64,000 bases of DNA from Candidatus Amarolinea dominans. GTDB lineage: Bacteria > Chloroflexota > Anaerolineae > SSC4 > Amarolineaceae. Numbering within the stretch: position 1 is the stretch's first letter; each line of letters opens with the position of its first letter. The notes below the pieces were generated by a model. It saw only the letters and a list, made by a program, of their open reading frames with translations, was not told the origin of the DNA and did no database searches. The stretch is from contig JADJYJ010000003.1 of NCBI GenBank assembly GCA_016719785.1, positions 124,001-188,000 on the forward strand. Reading direction: 5' to 3'. Below, in pieces: positions 34,076-42,116 of the stretch. Both the position numbers and the translations under genes were made by a program.

Positions 34076-35199
34076 CGGGCGATAATGGTACGCTGAATCT
34101 GCGATGTGCCTTCGTAGATCTGGTAGATCTTGGCGTCGCGCATCAGTTTTTCCACCGGGTATTCGGCGCTGTAGCCGTAGCCGCCAAAAACCTGCACCGC
34201 GTCGGTGGTGGTCTTCATCGCCATGTCGGCGCAGAACGCCTTGGCAAACGCCGATTCCTTGGCGTTAGGCTGGTGCTGATCGGCCAGCCAGGCTGCTTGC
34301 CAGGTCAACAGACGGCCAGCATGGATGTTCATCGCCATATCGGCCACCATGAAGCTGATGCCCTGGTAGCTGGCGATGGCATGACCAAACGCCTTGCGCT
34401 CCTTGGCATACTTGATCGCTTCCTCCATGGCCCGGCGTGCCACGCCGACCGCGCCGGCCGCCACGGGCGGGCGTGATTTATTGAAGACCTCCATGGCCAC
34501 CTTGAAACCGGCGCCCTCAGGCCCGATGCGGTTGGCCGCCGGCACTTCCACATCTTCCATAATCACTTCGCTCGTCCAACTGGCGTGCTGGCCCATCTTC
34601 TCGATCGGCTTGCTCGTCTTGACGCCCCAGCCGCGTTCGACGATGAAGAAATTCAGCCCGCGGTGACCGCCGGATGGGTCCACTTTGGCCAGCACCACGA
34701 ACAGATCGGCCACCGGGCCGTTGGTGATCCAGGTCTTGGTGCCGTTGAGGACATACGTGTCTCCGCGCCGCGCGGCCACCGTCTTGATGCCGGCCACATC
34801 AGAGCCGGCGCCTGGCTCGGTGACGCAATAGGCAGGCATTTTTTGCTTGTCCATCACCCAACCGCCCAGGTACTGCATCTTTTGCTCTTCACTGCCGCCG
34901 ATGATGATCGGCAGGCAGGCGAGTTGGTTGAGCATGGTTGCCGTCTGAATCCCGGAGCAGGCCCAGGCCAGTTCCTCGGCCACGATGCACTCCTCCAGGA
35001 CGCCCACGCCCGGCCCGCCATAGGCTTCGGGCACGTTCAGGTTCATGAGACCGATTTCCTGGGCCTTCTTGATGATCGGCCAGGGAAATTCGCCGCTCTT
35101 ATCGAAGTGTTCGACAACGGGCAGAATGTCTTTGACCGCAAAGTCGTGCGCCAGGTCGCGCAGCATGCGCTGCTCATCGGTCAGGGTAAAGTCAATCAT
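34060..35199 (-). CDS. Acyl-CoA dehydrogenase
   Basis: A 379-residue FAD enzyme with the family motifs: 'AYCVTEPGAGSDVAGIKTVA', 'WITNGPVADLFVVLAK', 'RKAFGHAIASYQGISFMVADMA' and the catalytic Glu in 'RDAKIYQIYEGTSQIQRTIIARELF'. The 'IYEGTSQIQR' position is that of short- and medium-chain and short/branched-chain enzymes (catalytic Glu near residue 365). Chain length is not predictable. Electrons would go to an electron-transfer flavoprotein. GGAGG lies 6 bp before ATG 35199. It is the first gene of a two-gene unit with the thiolase. A dyad at 35287-35307 is upstream. Confidence 0.92.
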   Translation of the reverse strand: MIDFTLTDEQRMLRDLAHDFAVKDILPVVEHFDKSGEFPWPIIKKAQEIGLMNLNVPEAYGGPGVGVLEECIVAEELAWACSGIQTATMLNQLACLPIIIGGSEEQKMQYLGGWVMDKQKMPAYCVTEPGAGSDVAGIKTVAARRGDTYVLNGTKTWITNGPVADLFVVLAKVDPSGGHRGLNFFIVERGWGVKTSKPIEKMGQHASWTSEVIMEDVEVPAANRIGPEGAGFKVAMEVFNKSRPPVAAGAVGVARRAMEEAIKYAKERKAFGHAIASYQGISFMVADMAMNIHAGRLLTWQAAWLADQHQPNAKESAFAKAFCADMAMKTTTDAVQVFGGYGYSAEYPVEKLMRDAKIYQIYEGTSQIQRTIIARELFK

Positions 35200-35286
35200 G
35201 GTGAAGCCTCCACAACTGTGTCATAGATCGCCGTTGATCGCAAGATCACACGGTGGGCAAAAAACGAAGGGTAACACGCGGCATTT

Positions 35287-35307
35287 TGATGACGCCCCGC
35301 GTCATCA
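35287..35307. promoter_or_regulatory. Perfect dyad upstream of acyl-CoA dehydrogenase
   Basis: TGATGACGC-CCC-GCGTCATCA is a perfect 9-bp inverted repeat about 90 bp before the start of the minus-strand gene. It could be the operator of a TetR- or GntR-type regulator of fatty-acid breakdown, but no such regulator gene is in the window. The remaining stretch 35200-35595 has a TACAAT (35424-35429) that may be the -10 of the next rightward gene. Confidence 0.4.
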
Positions 35308-35595
35308 GTTTACCATACAACGCGCGCATTTGGCAACTTCGGGCCGCCAGAATTCCAAAGGTCATGATCTGCGACACTCTGCCCGCCGACCTACGGCCTA
35401 TTTTTACTTCTGGGCAAACATGCTACAATACGCCTCACCATCTGCGCAGAGCGGACGACTGCAAGTCGCTGCGACGATTGCGATGCCCACCTTCGTGGAC
35501 CAGGCATCCAAATTGAAACGCACCCTGTTGTGACTGCGGATGGGCGGCTCCCAGCTGGATCATCGTTGTCGGAAGGTTGTCGAAAAGGAAAACCT

Positions 35596-37071
35596 ATGTT
35601 GAGGAAATCTGCTTTCGTTGCGCTCGGAGCCGTCTTGGCTGTCGCCTGCGTGCTCACCTTGTTCGCCCTTTGGTCTGGCCTCTGGTCGCCGCGTTCGCCA
35701 ATGTTGTTGGCTGCCGCGCCCCACGCTCTCTCCATCGGCCTGCAACCGGCCGTCACCACCACCTCGCTCAACGCCTCGATCACGGTGGATGTGGTCATCA
35801 CCGATGCCGCTGACCTGGGCGCGTTCGAGTTCACTCTGTCCTATGCACCGGCCGTCGTTGCCGTCACCGATGTGCAGCTTGGCGCCTTCCTGGGCAGCAG
35901 CAGTCGCCCGGCCTATGCCCTCGGCCCGCACATTGACAACAACGCCGGCACGGTCTCCTTCGGCGGCTACACGCTGGGCGCAACGCCGTCTGGCCCCAAC
36001 GGCGCTGGCGTGCTGGCTACCATCACCTTTCACGCGTTGGGCCTCGGCAGCAGCGACCTTGTCTTTACCCACAGCCTGATCACCGATCGCCTCGCGACTG
36101 TTCAGGCGGTGACGACGCAGCCCGGCCAGATCATTGTGTCTGGCGCGACGCCAACGCCAACGATACCGCCGACATCCACCCCAACACCAACGGTCGCAGC
36201 CACGGCCACGCCGACGCCAACGAGCACCCTCACGCCTGCGCCGAGCGCGACGCCAACCCGCACGCCAACGCGCACGCCTAAACCGACCAAGACCAGGACG
36301 CCGACGCGCACCCCCATAGCGACCGCTACAGCGACTCCGGGCACCCCCCCGCCGCCCACCGCGACGTCAACAGCCACGCCATCGCCGGCGCCGTCGGCCA
36401 CGCCCACCCTGACCCCCACGGCCGGGCCATCGCCCACGCCTACGGTCACGCCGACGCGCACGCCCAAACCGACCAAGACCCCCACCCGCACCGCGACGCC
36501 GACGGCCACCCCCACCGACGGGCCGACGCCCACGCCGACCGCCACGGTGCCGGTGCTGAACACCGGTTTCCTCAGTCCGACGGCCAATCAGCCCACGGAT
36601 GGTGGCGACGCGAACGGTTTCGAGGTGAGTCCGACCAACGCTTACGCCGATGACGGTTTGTTCGCCGCCGATATGGACAGCGGCACCGGTACCAGCACGA
36701 GCTGCACGTCGCCGCGCAAGGATCGGCACCTCTACTACAACTTCGATGTGGCATTGCCAGGCGGCGCGACCATCAGCGGCCTGGAGGTACGCCTGGACGC
36801 CAAGGCCGATAGCAGCGTGGGTGCGCCCTTCCTGTGCGTGCAGTTGTCAGCCGATGGCGGTGTCACCTGGACCACGCCGCAGGGTACTGGCACGCTGGGC
36901 GCGACGGAGGCGACATTCACCGTCGGCGGCAGCGCCAACACCTGGGGTCGTACCTGGACCGTAGCCAACCTGAGCAACGCGAGTTTCCGCATGCGCCTCA
37001 CCATGGTGGCCGCGGCCGTGGATCGCGACTTCAGCCTGGATTACGTGGCCCTGCGGGTACATTACCATTGA
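35596..37071 (+). CDS. Secreted cohesin-like protein with Pro/Thr-rich linker
   Basis: The 491-residue product has a signal/anchor segment ('LGAVLAVACVLTLFALW'), then a cohesin-like beta-sandwich (about 40-170): 'SITVDVVITDAADLGAFEFTLSYAPAVVAVTDVQLGAFLG' and 'VLATITFHALGLGSSDLVF', the usual cohesin pattern. A linker of about 140 residues made of Thr, Pro, Ala and Lys repeats follows, ending in a C-terminal strand-rich domain (about 345-491) with Cys residues that may pair ('TSTSCTSPRK', 'APFLCVQLS'). Dockerin partners were not seen in the window, so this may simply be a surface-adhesion module. ATG 35596 has AAAGGAAAA 7 bp upstream; a longer frame to 35530 lacks this. Confidence 0.75.
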   Translation: MLRKSAFVALGAVLAVACVLTLFALWSGLWSPRSPMLLAAAPHALSIGLQPAVTTTSLNASITVDVVITDAADLGAFEFTLSYAPAVVAVTDVQLGAFLGSSSRPAYALGPHIDNNAGTVSFGGYTLGATPSGPNGAGVLATITFHALGLGSSDLVFTHSLITDRLATVQAVTTQPGQIIVSGATPTPTIPPTSTPTPTVAATATPTPTSTLTPAPSATPTRTPTRTPKPTKTRTPTRTPIATATATPGTPPPPTATSTATPSPAPSATPTLTPTAGPSPTPTVTPTRTPKPTKTPTRTATPTATPTDGPTPTPTATVPVLNTGFLSPTANQPTDGGDANGFEVSPTNAYADDGLFAADMDSGTGTSTSCTSPRKDRHLYYNFDVALPGGATISGLEVRLDAKADSSVGAPFLCVQLSADGGVTWTTPQGTGTLGATEATFTVGGSANTWGRTWTVANLSNASFRMRLTMVAAAVDRDFSLDYVALRVHYH

Positions 37072-37072
37072 T

Positions 37073-37163
37073 TCGTAGGTCCGGTCTCCTGGCCGGACGA
37101 CGTTGGCTCAGGGAAGCGACCTCTGTGGCAGAGGACGTCGTCACGCCGGAGGCGTGACCTACT
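37073..37163. repeat. Palindromic repeat between convergent genes
   Basis: The element begins CGTAGGTC and ends GCGTGACCTACT, with inner hairpins GTCCGG...CCGGAC, CCTCTG..CAGAGG and GTCACGCC..GGCGTGAC. The first 30 bp match the sequence after valS (557-586) almost exactly. It sits between the cohesin-like gene and the AOR gene and is probably a terminator for both. Confidence 0.7.
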
Positions 37164-37174
37164 GGTTTCCAGCC

Positions 37175-38986
37175 TTACCCCGTGACCGGCAGGCCGCTCT
37201 CGCGGTCCCAGCCGCGCGCGGCGTAGTATTCATCCATGATCAGGGCAAAGTCGGGCAGCGATCCGGCCGCGCCGCCGCTGGGGCGCGCGTGCGTCAGCAG
37301 GCGCGCGGGCAGGGTGTCGTCGGCTGCGCGGATGCCGTAGCGGGTGTTGATCTGCCGCTTCAGGTTGAACAAACGCGCACCCGCGGCCATCACATCGTCC
37401 GCTGTCCAACTCCAGCCGGTGGCAGGATTGACGATCGCGGCAATCTGCGCTGGCCCCACGTGTCCCTTGATGATGAACTTGCACAACCCCAACGGATTGT
37501 AGACGCTCACATAATCCTGGTAGCGGACAGCAAGGGCGCCTGAGCCGACCTGGCTCAGGCGGTCGGGGTCGTCAGGGAAGTCCAATCCCTCGATGCGCTG
37601 CCCGTAGCCCGGCCAGTAGGAGCACGATTCCATATGACAGGCGCCGCGATTGGCGGTGGCGTAGTTCGCCGCCATGGAAAGAAAGGCGCGGGGATCATGG
37701 TAGGGCAGCTCCAGGCCTTTGACCGTGATATCAAGATCGGGTGCGGCCAGCGCCGCGGCCAGGCGCTGCACCCCTTCGGCCAGGCGGTCGCCGCAGCCGG
37801 TTCGCTGCGCAATGGCGTGGACACAGGCGACGATCGCCGGCGCGTTGCCCCATGCGAGCCGCAGGCCATCGGTGTCAGCCAGGGTGAGCAGGCCGCGCTC
37901 GAAGGCCTCGACCGCACAGGCAATCACCGCCGAGGTGGAAATGGTGTCCAGACCGTAGTCATTACACAGATAGTTGATGTGCGCAATGCTGTTCAGGTCG
38001 CCATTGAGCAGCAGGCCGCCAAAGCCGCCCAGGGTTTCGTATTCAGGCCCGTGACCCACGGTGCCGGCATAGGCGCCTTCCTGGATGTTTACCGTCTTAC
38101 CGCAGCCGATGGGGCAGGCGAAGCAGAAGGTGTGTTTATCGTGGATCGTCTCGGAGATTTTCTGGCCGCTGATCTGCGCCGCATCCGGCCAGGTGCCATC
38201 CCGCCAGTTGCGCAGCGGCAAATCGCCCACTCGCTCCGCGCCTGGCACCCCGCCCGCTGTCCCCAGTTTGCTCAGGCCAATGGCAAACTCTTTGATGCTG
38301 GCATTCTGCGCCTTGACCGTCGCCCTGAAGCCGGCCTCGTCTGCATAGCCGGGTCGCGCCTTGCCCCGTGTGACGATGGCCTTGAGGTTCTTGGAACCCA
38401 ACAGCGCGCCCATGCCGGTGCGGCCGGCCGTGCGCGCATGTTCGATGCCGCCCTGCATCACGCCGGCAAAACGCACCCGGTTCTCGCCGGCCACGCCAAT
38501 GCTGGCTATCTGTGCCTTCGGGTCGGTCTCTGCCCGCAGGAGGTCATAGGTTTCATAATGGTTCTTGCCCCACAGGTGGCCGGCAGGCCGAATGTCAGCC
38601 CCACCATCGTGGATGTAGAGATAGACCGGTTGGTCGGCGCGGCCGCTGATCACCAGGCCATCCAGCCCGGCAAAGCGCAGCTCCGCGCCCCAGTGTCCGC
38701 CCATGTTGGCCTCGCCCCAGATGCCGGTCAGCGGTGAGCGACCGCACCAGGAAGATCGGCAGCCGGTGGGCGCAAAGGTGCCGCTGAGCACACCGTTGAA
38801 AATATAGAGTGGGCTGTGCGGGTCATAGGGGTCGCGTGTGGGGTCCATCTCCTGGCTGAAGAGCCAGGCTGCGTAGCCGCTGCCCAACAGCCATTGACGC
38901 ACGTCGGTCTCCGCGATGGGATGGCGACTGACGCTGCCCGCGGTCAGATCAATGCGCAGATACTGCCCGGCGTAAGGTTGAGTCAT
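37175..38986 (-). CDS. Aldehyde:ferredoxin oxidoreductase (tungsten-pterin family)
   Basis: The 603-residue protein follows the AOR family: N-terminal 'QYLRIDLTAGSVSRHPI', tungstopterin-binding 'GVLSGTFAPTGCRSSWCGRSPLTGIWGEANMGGHWGAELRFAGLDGLVI', the [4Fe-4S] cluster ligands CxxCxxxC in 'TFCFACPIGCGK' and a later Cys in 'NPLGLCKF', and 'YETLGGFGGLLLNGD'. It oxidises aldehydes to acids with ferredoxin as acceptor, or the reverse; the substrate is unknown. ATG 38986 has AGGAGGAAAA 6 bp upstream; the frame to 39067 adds 27 residues. It stands alone, with no ferredoxin or pterin-synthesis gene beside it. Confidence 0.9.
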   Translation of the reverse strand: MTQPYAGQYLRIDLTAGSVSRHPIAETDVRQWLLGSGYAAWLFSQEMDPTRDPYDPHSPLYIFNGVLSGTFAPTGCRSSWCGRSPLTGIWGEANMGGHWGAELRFAGLDGLVISGRADQPVYLYIHDGGADIRPAGHLWGKNHYETYDLLRAETDPKAQIASIGVAGENRVRFAGVMQGGIEHARTAGRTGMGALLGSKNLKAIVTRGKARPGYADEAGFRATVKAQNASIKEFAIGLSKLGTAGGVPGAERVGDLPLRNWRDGTWPDAAQISGQKISETIHDKHTFCFACPIGCGKTVNIQEGAYAGTVGHGPEYETLGGFGGLLLNGDLNSIAHINYLCNDYGLDTISTSAVIACAVEAFERGLLTLADTDGLRLAWGNAPAIVACVHAIAQRTGCGDRLAEGVQRLAAALAAPDLDITVKGLELPYHDPRAFLSMAANYATANRGACHMESCSYWPGYGQRIEGLDFPDDPDRLSQVGSGALAVRYQDYVSVYNPLGLCKFIIKGHVGPAQIAAIVNPATGWSWTADDVMAAGARLFNLKRQINTRYGIRAADDTLPARLLTHARPSGGAAGSLPDFALIMDEYYAARGWDRESGLPVTG

Positions 38987-39187
38987 GTTGGTTTTCCTCC
39001 TGCTGTCATCATGGTAGCCCCTGAACAAGCTTCGGACTCCTGAACGCGCCTGAACGGAAAACGTCATCTGCGCCTGCGGTCAGATTACGCTCGCACCCCA
39101 CGCTTCCCCGCCACAGGCGATCAGGTGGACGTGGTGTTAGGCCCCGAGCCGTACTCGACCACCCGCTGCCGCAACACACCGCGTGTG

Positions 39188-39499
39188 TTAGGCGGAGGCG
39201 AAGGCAGGCGCTGATGCGAACAATGGCACCACGCGCAGATCGTTAGGCTGCTGCTCAAGCTCCCACAGATCATACACGGCTTGATGCCCCAGCCAGCTTT
39301 CAGCACTGCTGCCCAGAGCGATAGACAGGCGCAACGCAATCTCCGGCGTCACGCGCCCGCGGCCGTTCACGATCTTCGATAAGGTCTTGCGGCTCACGCC
39401 CATCGCCTGTGCCGCATCCGTGATGCTGGCACCCATCGGATCGAGCCACAACCCCTTGATGATCTCGCCGGGATGGGGGGGATTGACCATTTTCATCAT
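39188..39499 (-). CDS. higA: HigA-type antitoxin (XRE HTH)
   Basis: A 103-residue HTH protein with the HigA pattern: 'HPGEIIKGLWLDPMGASITDAAQAMGVSRKTLSKIVNGRGRVTPEIALRLSIALGSSAESWLGHQAVYDLW'. The HTH (about 26-46) would bind the operon's own promoter, and the protein blocks HigB. It follows higB by 10 bp, the inverted order typical of higBA. It starts at ATG 39499; a second ATG is three codons downstream. Confidence 0.9.
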   Translation of the reverse strand: MMKMVNPPHPGEIIKGLWLDPMGASITDAAQAMGVSRKTLSKIVNGRGRVTPEIALRLSIALGSSAESWLGHQAVYDLWELEQQPNDLRVVPLFASAPAFASA

Positions 39500-39509
39500 C
39501 TCTCAACCC

Positions 39510-39788
39510 TCAATGATAGTCCTCGTAATCCACAACTTCGGCATCACCCGCCGCAAAACGAAACGTGATGCGCCAATTGGCTTGCACGGTAACTGACCAA
39601 GTGCCTTTGCGATCGCCCTTGAGTTCATGGAGCCGCAGCGTCGGGATACGTAGGTCCTCAATGGTTCGGGCTTGCTGCAACTGGGCTAAAATCAGCCGAA
39701 TGCGGTTGGCATGTTGCGGCTGCATGCCTGCTTTGTTACCGGTGAGGAAAAATAGCTCTAGCCCTTTGTGCGCGAAGCTCTTGATCAT
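39510..39788 (-). CDS. higB: HigB-type RNase toxin
   Basis: A 92-residue RelE/HigB-fold protein: 'MIKSFAHKGLELFFLTGNKAGMQPQHANRIRLILAQLQQA', 'PTLRLHELKGDRKGTWSVTVQANWRITFRF', ending 'DAEVVDYEDYH'. The 'LRLHELKGDRKGTWSV.....WRITF' string with the final His is the family signature. HigB cleaves mRNA on the ribosome. ATG 39788 is chosen because it fits the family start and lies 6 bp after a -10 box; a frame to 39905 is an open extension. It is cotranscribed with higA. Confidence 0.9.
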   Translation of the reverse strand: MIKSFAHKGLELFFLTGNKAGMQPQHANRIRLILAQLQQARTIEDLRIPTLRLHELKGDRKGTWSVTVQANWRITFRFAAGDAEVVDYEDYH

Positions 39789-39794
39789 GAGACT

Positions 39795-39823
39795 ATTGTA
39801 ACCTAACACTTCTCGAACTGCAA
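39795..39823 (-). promoter_or_regulatory. higBA promoter, leaderless
   Basis: On the minus strand TTGCAG (39823-39818) and TACAAT (39800-39795) are 17 bp apart, and ATG 39788 begins 6 bp after the -10 box. Transcription should start at the A of the start codon; no Shine-Dalgarno is present. Confidence 0.7.
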
Positions 39824-39934
39824 CTCGACGGGTTACGCGCAACGGCCGCATGTGAACTTCAGCGGCGAGTCGTGGGTTGTCCTGGTGGTTTACCCACAGT
39901 GTCACAGTGTCGCATAGAACGGTCCAACAAGAAG

Positions 39935-41992
39935 TTACGATGCAGGCGCCGGTACGAGGCGGGCGCGTGAGCCGCCGGTGAAGAGGAGGCGCGGGTGCCC
40001 GCCATCCGGATCAACCAGCCACAGGTCGGAGTTTCCCGCGCCGCGGCGGCGGGCGAAGATCACGCCCTGGTCCAGCAGCAGCCAGACGGCCTGTCCATCG
40101 GCCGGGCCACTGCTGACACGCGTCAGGCCCTGGTTGGCGTCCCAACGCCAGATGGCCAGGTTGACATCGGCCAGGCGCCCGCCATCGAAGATGAGGGCGT
40201 CCCCGGCGTGGTTCCAGCTCAGCTCGCGCAAGGTCCAACCGACTTCGGTGATCACCTGGCCGGACGCGTCCAGATCGGGCGCGGTCCATAAGGCGAACGG
40301 TGTGCCCAGCGCACCGAACGGTTGGGGGCGCGTATCCAGGCCAAGCCAAGCCAGGCGCCCGCTGGCAGGTGCAACGTCGTAGGCCACGACGTTGCGCTGC
40401 ACAAGCGCGGGATTGCCGTCCTTCTCCAGGCGCCATAGGGCGGGCGCCCGTTCCGACCGCCGCTGACGCAAAAAGAGCAGGCGGTCAGCGGCCAGCCAGG
40501 TCGGCTCCAGGTCACGCGTCTCAACGGGCGTGCTCAGGAGCGGCTCCGGGAATTCTTGCCCCAGCCCCACGTGCCAGATTTGAGTGACGGCGGTGTCGGT
40601 GTTGCCGTTGTGCCAGACCTGACCGGTGGCGCGTGCGTAGGCCAGACGTGGCGCATCGGTTTCTGCTGACCAGACCAGGTCGGCGAAGGCGTGCTGACCG
40701 GACGCCGGCCCGAAATCCTCCTGAGAAAGATTATCCAGGCGATCGAGCGCACGGCTCTGCCCGCTGTTCGAATCGAGCAGGTCCAGGTGGGCCGTGATGA
40801 CCGCACCCGGCGCGATCTCATACCAGGCAATGGCAACCTGTTTGCCGTCGGCTGTAAGAGCAAAGTCGGTCAGGCCAGCTACTGCGGCATTGTTGATCGT
40901 CGAAACGGCAGGCAGGTCGGTGAGTTGTGTTTGGCGCCCATCGGTGATGGTTGACCACAGATTGCCATCATCGCCGATGACGAACAGACGATAACGCTGG
41001 GCGCTTGCGGTGGCGATAGCGCCCGGGTCGCTGACATCCACCCTGAAGAGGCGCGACGTGGACCCGCGGCTGCCCCAGGTGATTGTGACGATCAGGGTGT
41101 AGCTGCCGGCCGGCAGGTCAGCACGCCAGGAGGCAGAAGCGGCCGGCGTCAGCGGAAATTCGTCCAGCGGCGCACGCTGCCGCGGCTCCGAGATCGTGAG
41201 CAGGATCGCGGTGGGGGTGATGGTCGCCGCTGTGGTGAAGGTGAGGGCGGCGCCGCGTTGAATGGCTGCCACCTCGGCCGGTGTCACCCAGTTCAGGCTG
41301 ACGCAGCCGATGTCCCAGCAATAATCGCTCTGCACACCCTGAAAACGACGATCGCCGGCCTGCATGGAGAGCGCCGGCGGAGTTTGCTCCAGCGCGCGCG
41401 ACGTCGGCGCCGCCGTGCGTTCGGCAACAGGGACCTGGCGTTCGTCAGTTTGGAGTGTTTCGGGCAGCAAGGCATAGGCGCCGTTGCGCGGCAGGATGAC
41501 CAGGTCAACACTGGCGCTGATTTCAGTCGCGCCCCGATAGATCACCAGCTTGACGTGGATCGTGCCACGTTCCGTGGGCAGTGGAGCCTGCCCCAGCGCC
41601 TGTCGCGCCGCACGCTTGGGGTCGAGCACGATGGGGCCACTGTCGGTGTTCCCGCGGCCACTGTTTTCCGGTGCGACCGTAACGGCAAAGCGCTCGAATG
41701 TGGTCGTTCGGCTGCGGCCCTGCGAATCAAAATAGGCAACGGCGACCGCGGCGTTGTCGGCGCGCGTCTCCAGACGCACACTGAAGTCGTCGGCCACGCG
41801 CAGAATTTCCGCCGGCAGCGTCAGCGGGGTCTGCGCCGGTGCTCGATTGCAGGCCGCCAACAGCAGCAGGGTCAGGACAGCCAGGACAGGACGCCAAGCG
41901 GCACGCCTGGGCTGCGCAGGCATCCTGGGTGAATTCTGTCGTCTTAGGAACCCGGCCGCGTGGGGTGGCCGGGCATGGCGTTGATGGTTCAT
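39935..41992 (-). CDS. Lipoprotein with WD40/TolB-like propeller
   Basis: The 685-residue protein has a long basic N terminus and a lipobox ('LAVLTLLLLAAC', Cys near 47). The first ~300 residues hold a strand-rich region with several Cys ('SDYCWDIGCVSLNW'). The rest shows TolB/propeller repeats, such as 'LTADGKQVAIAWYEI', 'DLVWSAETDAPRLAYARAT', 'LEPTWLAADRLLFLRQ', 'LSWNHAGDALIFDGGRLADVNLAIWRWD' and 'LWLVDPDGGHPRLLF'. It is likely an outside-facing binding or scaffold protein. ATG 41992 is 7 bp after a good -10 box; ATG 41923 is an alternative. The frame is open further to 42589, but that would overlap the divergent gene and its promoter. Confidence 0.75.
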   Translation of the reverse strand: MNHQRHARPPHAAGFLRRQNSPRMPAQPRRAAWRPVLAVLTLLLLAACNRAPAQTPLTLPAEILRVADDFSVRLETRADNAAVAVAYFDSQGRSRTTTFERFAVTVAPENSGRGNTDSGPIVLDPKRAARQALGQAPLPTERGTIHVKLVIYRGATEISASVDLVILPRNGAYALLPETLQTDERQVPVAERTAAPTSRALEQTPPALSMQAGDRRFQGVQSDYCWDIGCVSLNWVTPAEVAAIQRGAALTFTTAATITPTAILLTISEPRQRAPLDEFPLTPAASASWRADLPAGSYTLIVTITWGSRGSTSRLFRVDVSDPGAIATASAQRYRLFVIGDDGNLWSTITDGRQTQLTDLPAVSTINNAAVAGLTDFALTADGKQVAIAWYEIAPGAVITAHLDLLDSNSGQSRALDRLDNLSQEDFGPASGQHAFADLVWSAETDAPRLAYARATGQVWHNGNTDTAVTQIWHVGLGQEFPEPLLSTPVETRDLEPTWLAADRLLFLRQRRSERAPALWRLEKDGNPALVQRNVVAYDVAPASGRLAWLGLDTRPQPFGALGTPFALWTAPDLDASGQVITEVGWTLRELSWNHAGDALIFDGGRLADVNLAIWRWDANQGLTRVSSGPADGQAVWLLLDQGVIFARRRGAGNSDLWLVDPDGGHPRLLFTGGSRARLVPAPAS

Positions 41993-41999
41993 TACCTCG

Positions 42000-42028
42000 A
42001 TTCTAACAGATTCGTGCGGGGATGGCAA
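42000..42028 (-). promoter_or_regulatory. Leaderless promoter of the propeller lipoprotein gene
   Basis: On the minus strand TTGCCA (42028-42023) and TAGAAT (42005-42000) are separated by 17 bp. ATG 41992 lies 7 bp past the -10 box, so the mRNA probably begins at the start codon. Confidence 0.65.
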
Positions 42029-42034
42029 CTGCAC

Positions 42035-42063
42035 TTGGCGTCGCGGGCGCTCTATGCTATGAT
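42035..42063 (+). promoter_or_regulatory. Promoter of the GH-A-like Tat protein gene
   Basis: TTGGCG (42035-42040) and TATGAT (42058-42063) have 17-bp spacing, only 6 bp away from the divergent promoter at 42000-42028. The back-to-back layout means one regulator could control both. The leader to ATG 42117 is about 47 nt. Confidence 0.65.
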
Positions 42064-42116
42064 GGCCGTGGCAGCAGTCGCCCCATGGGCTGCCAGAAGG
42101 GACCTTTGAGCCAACG

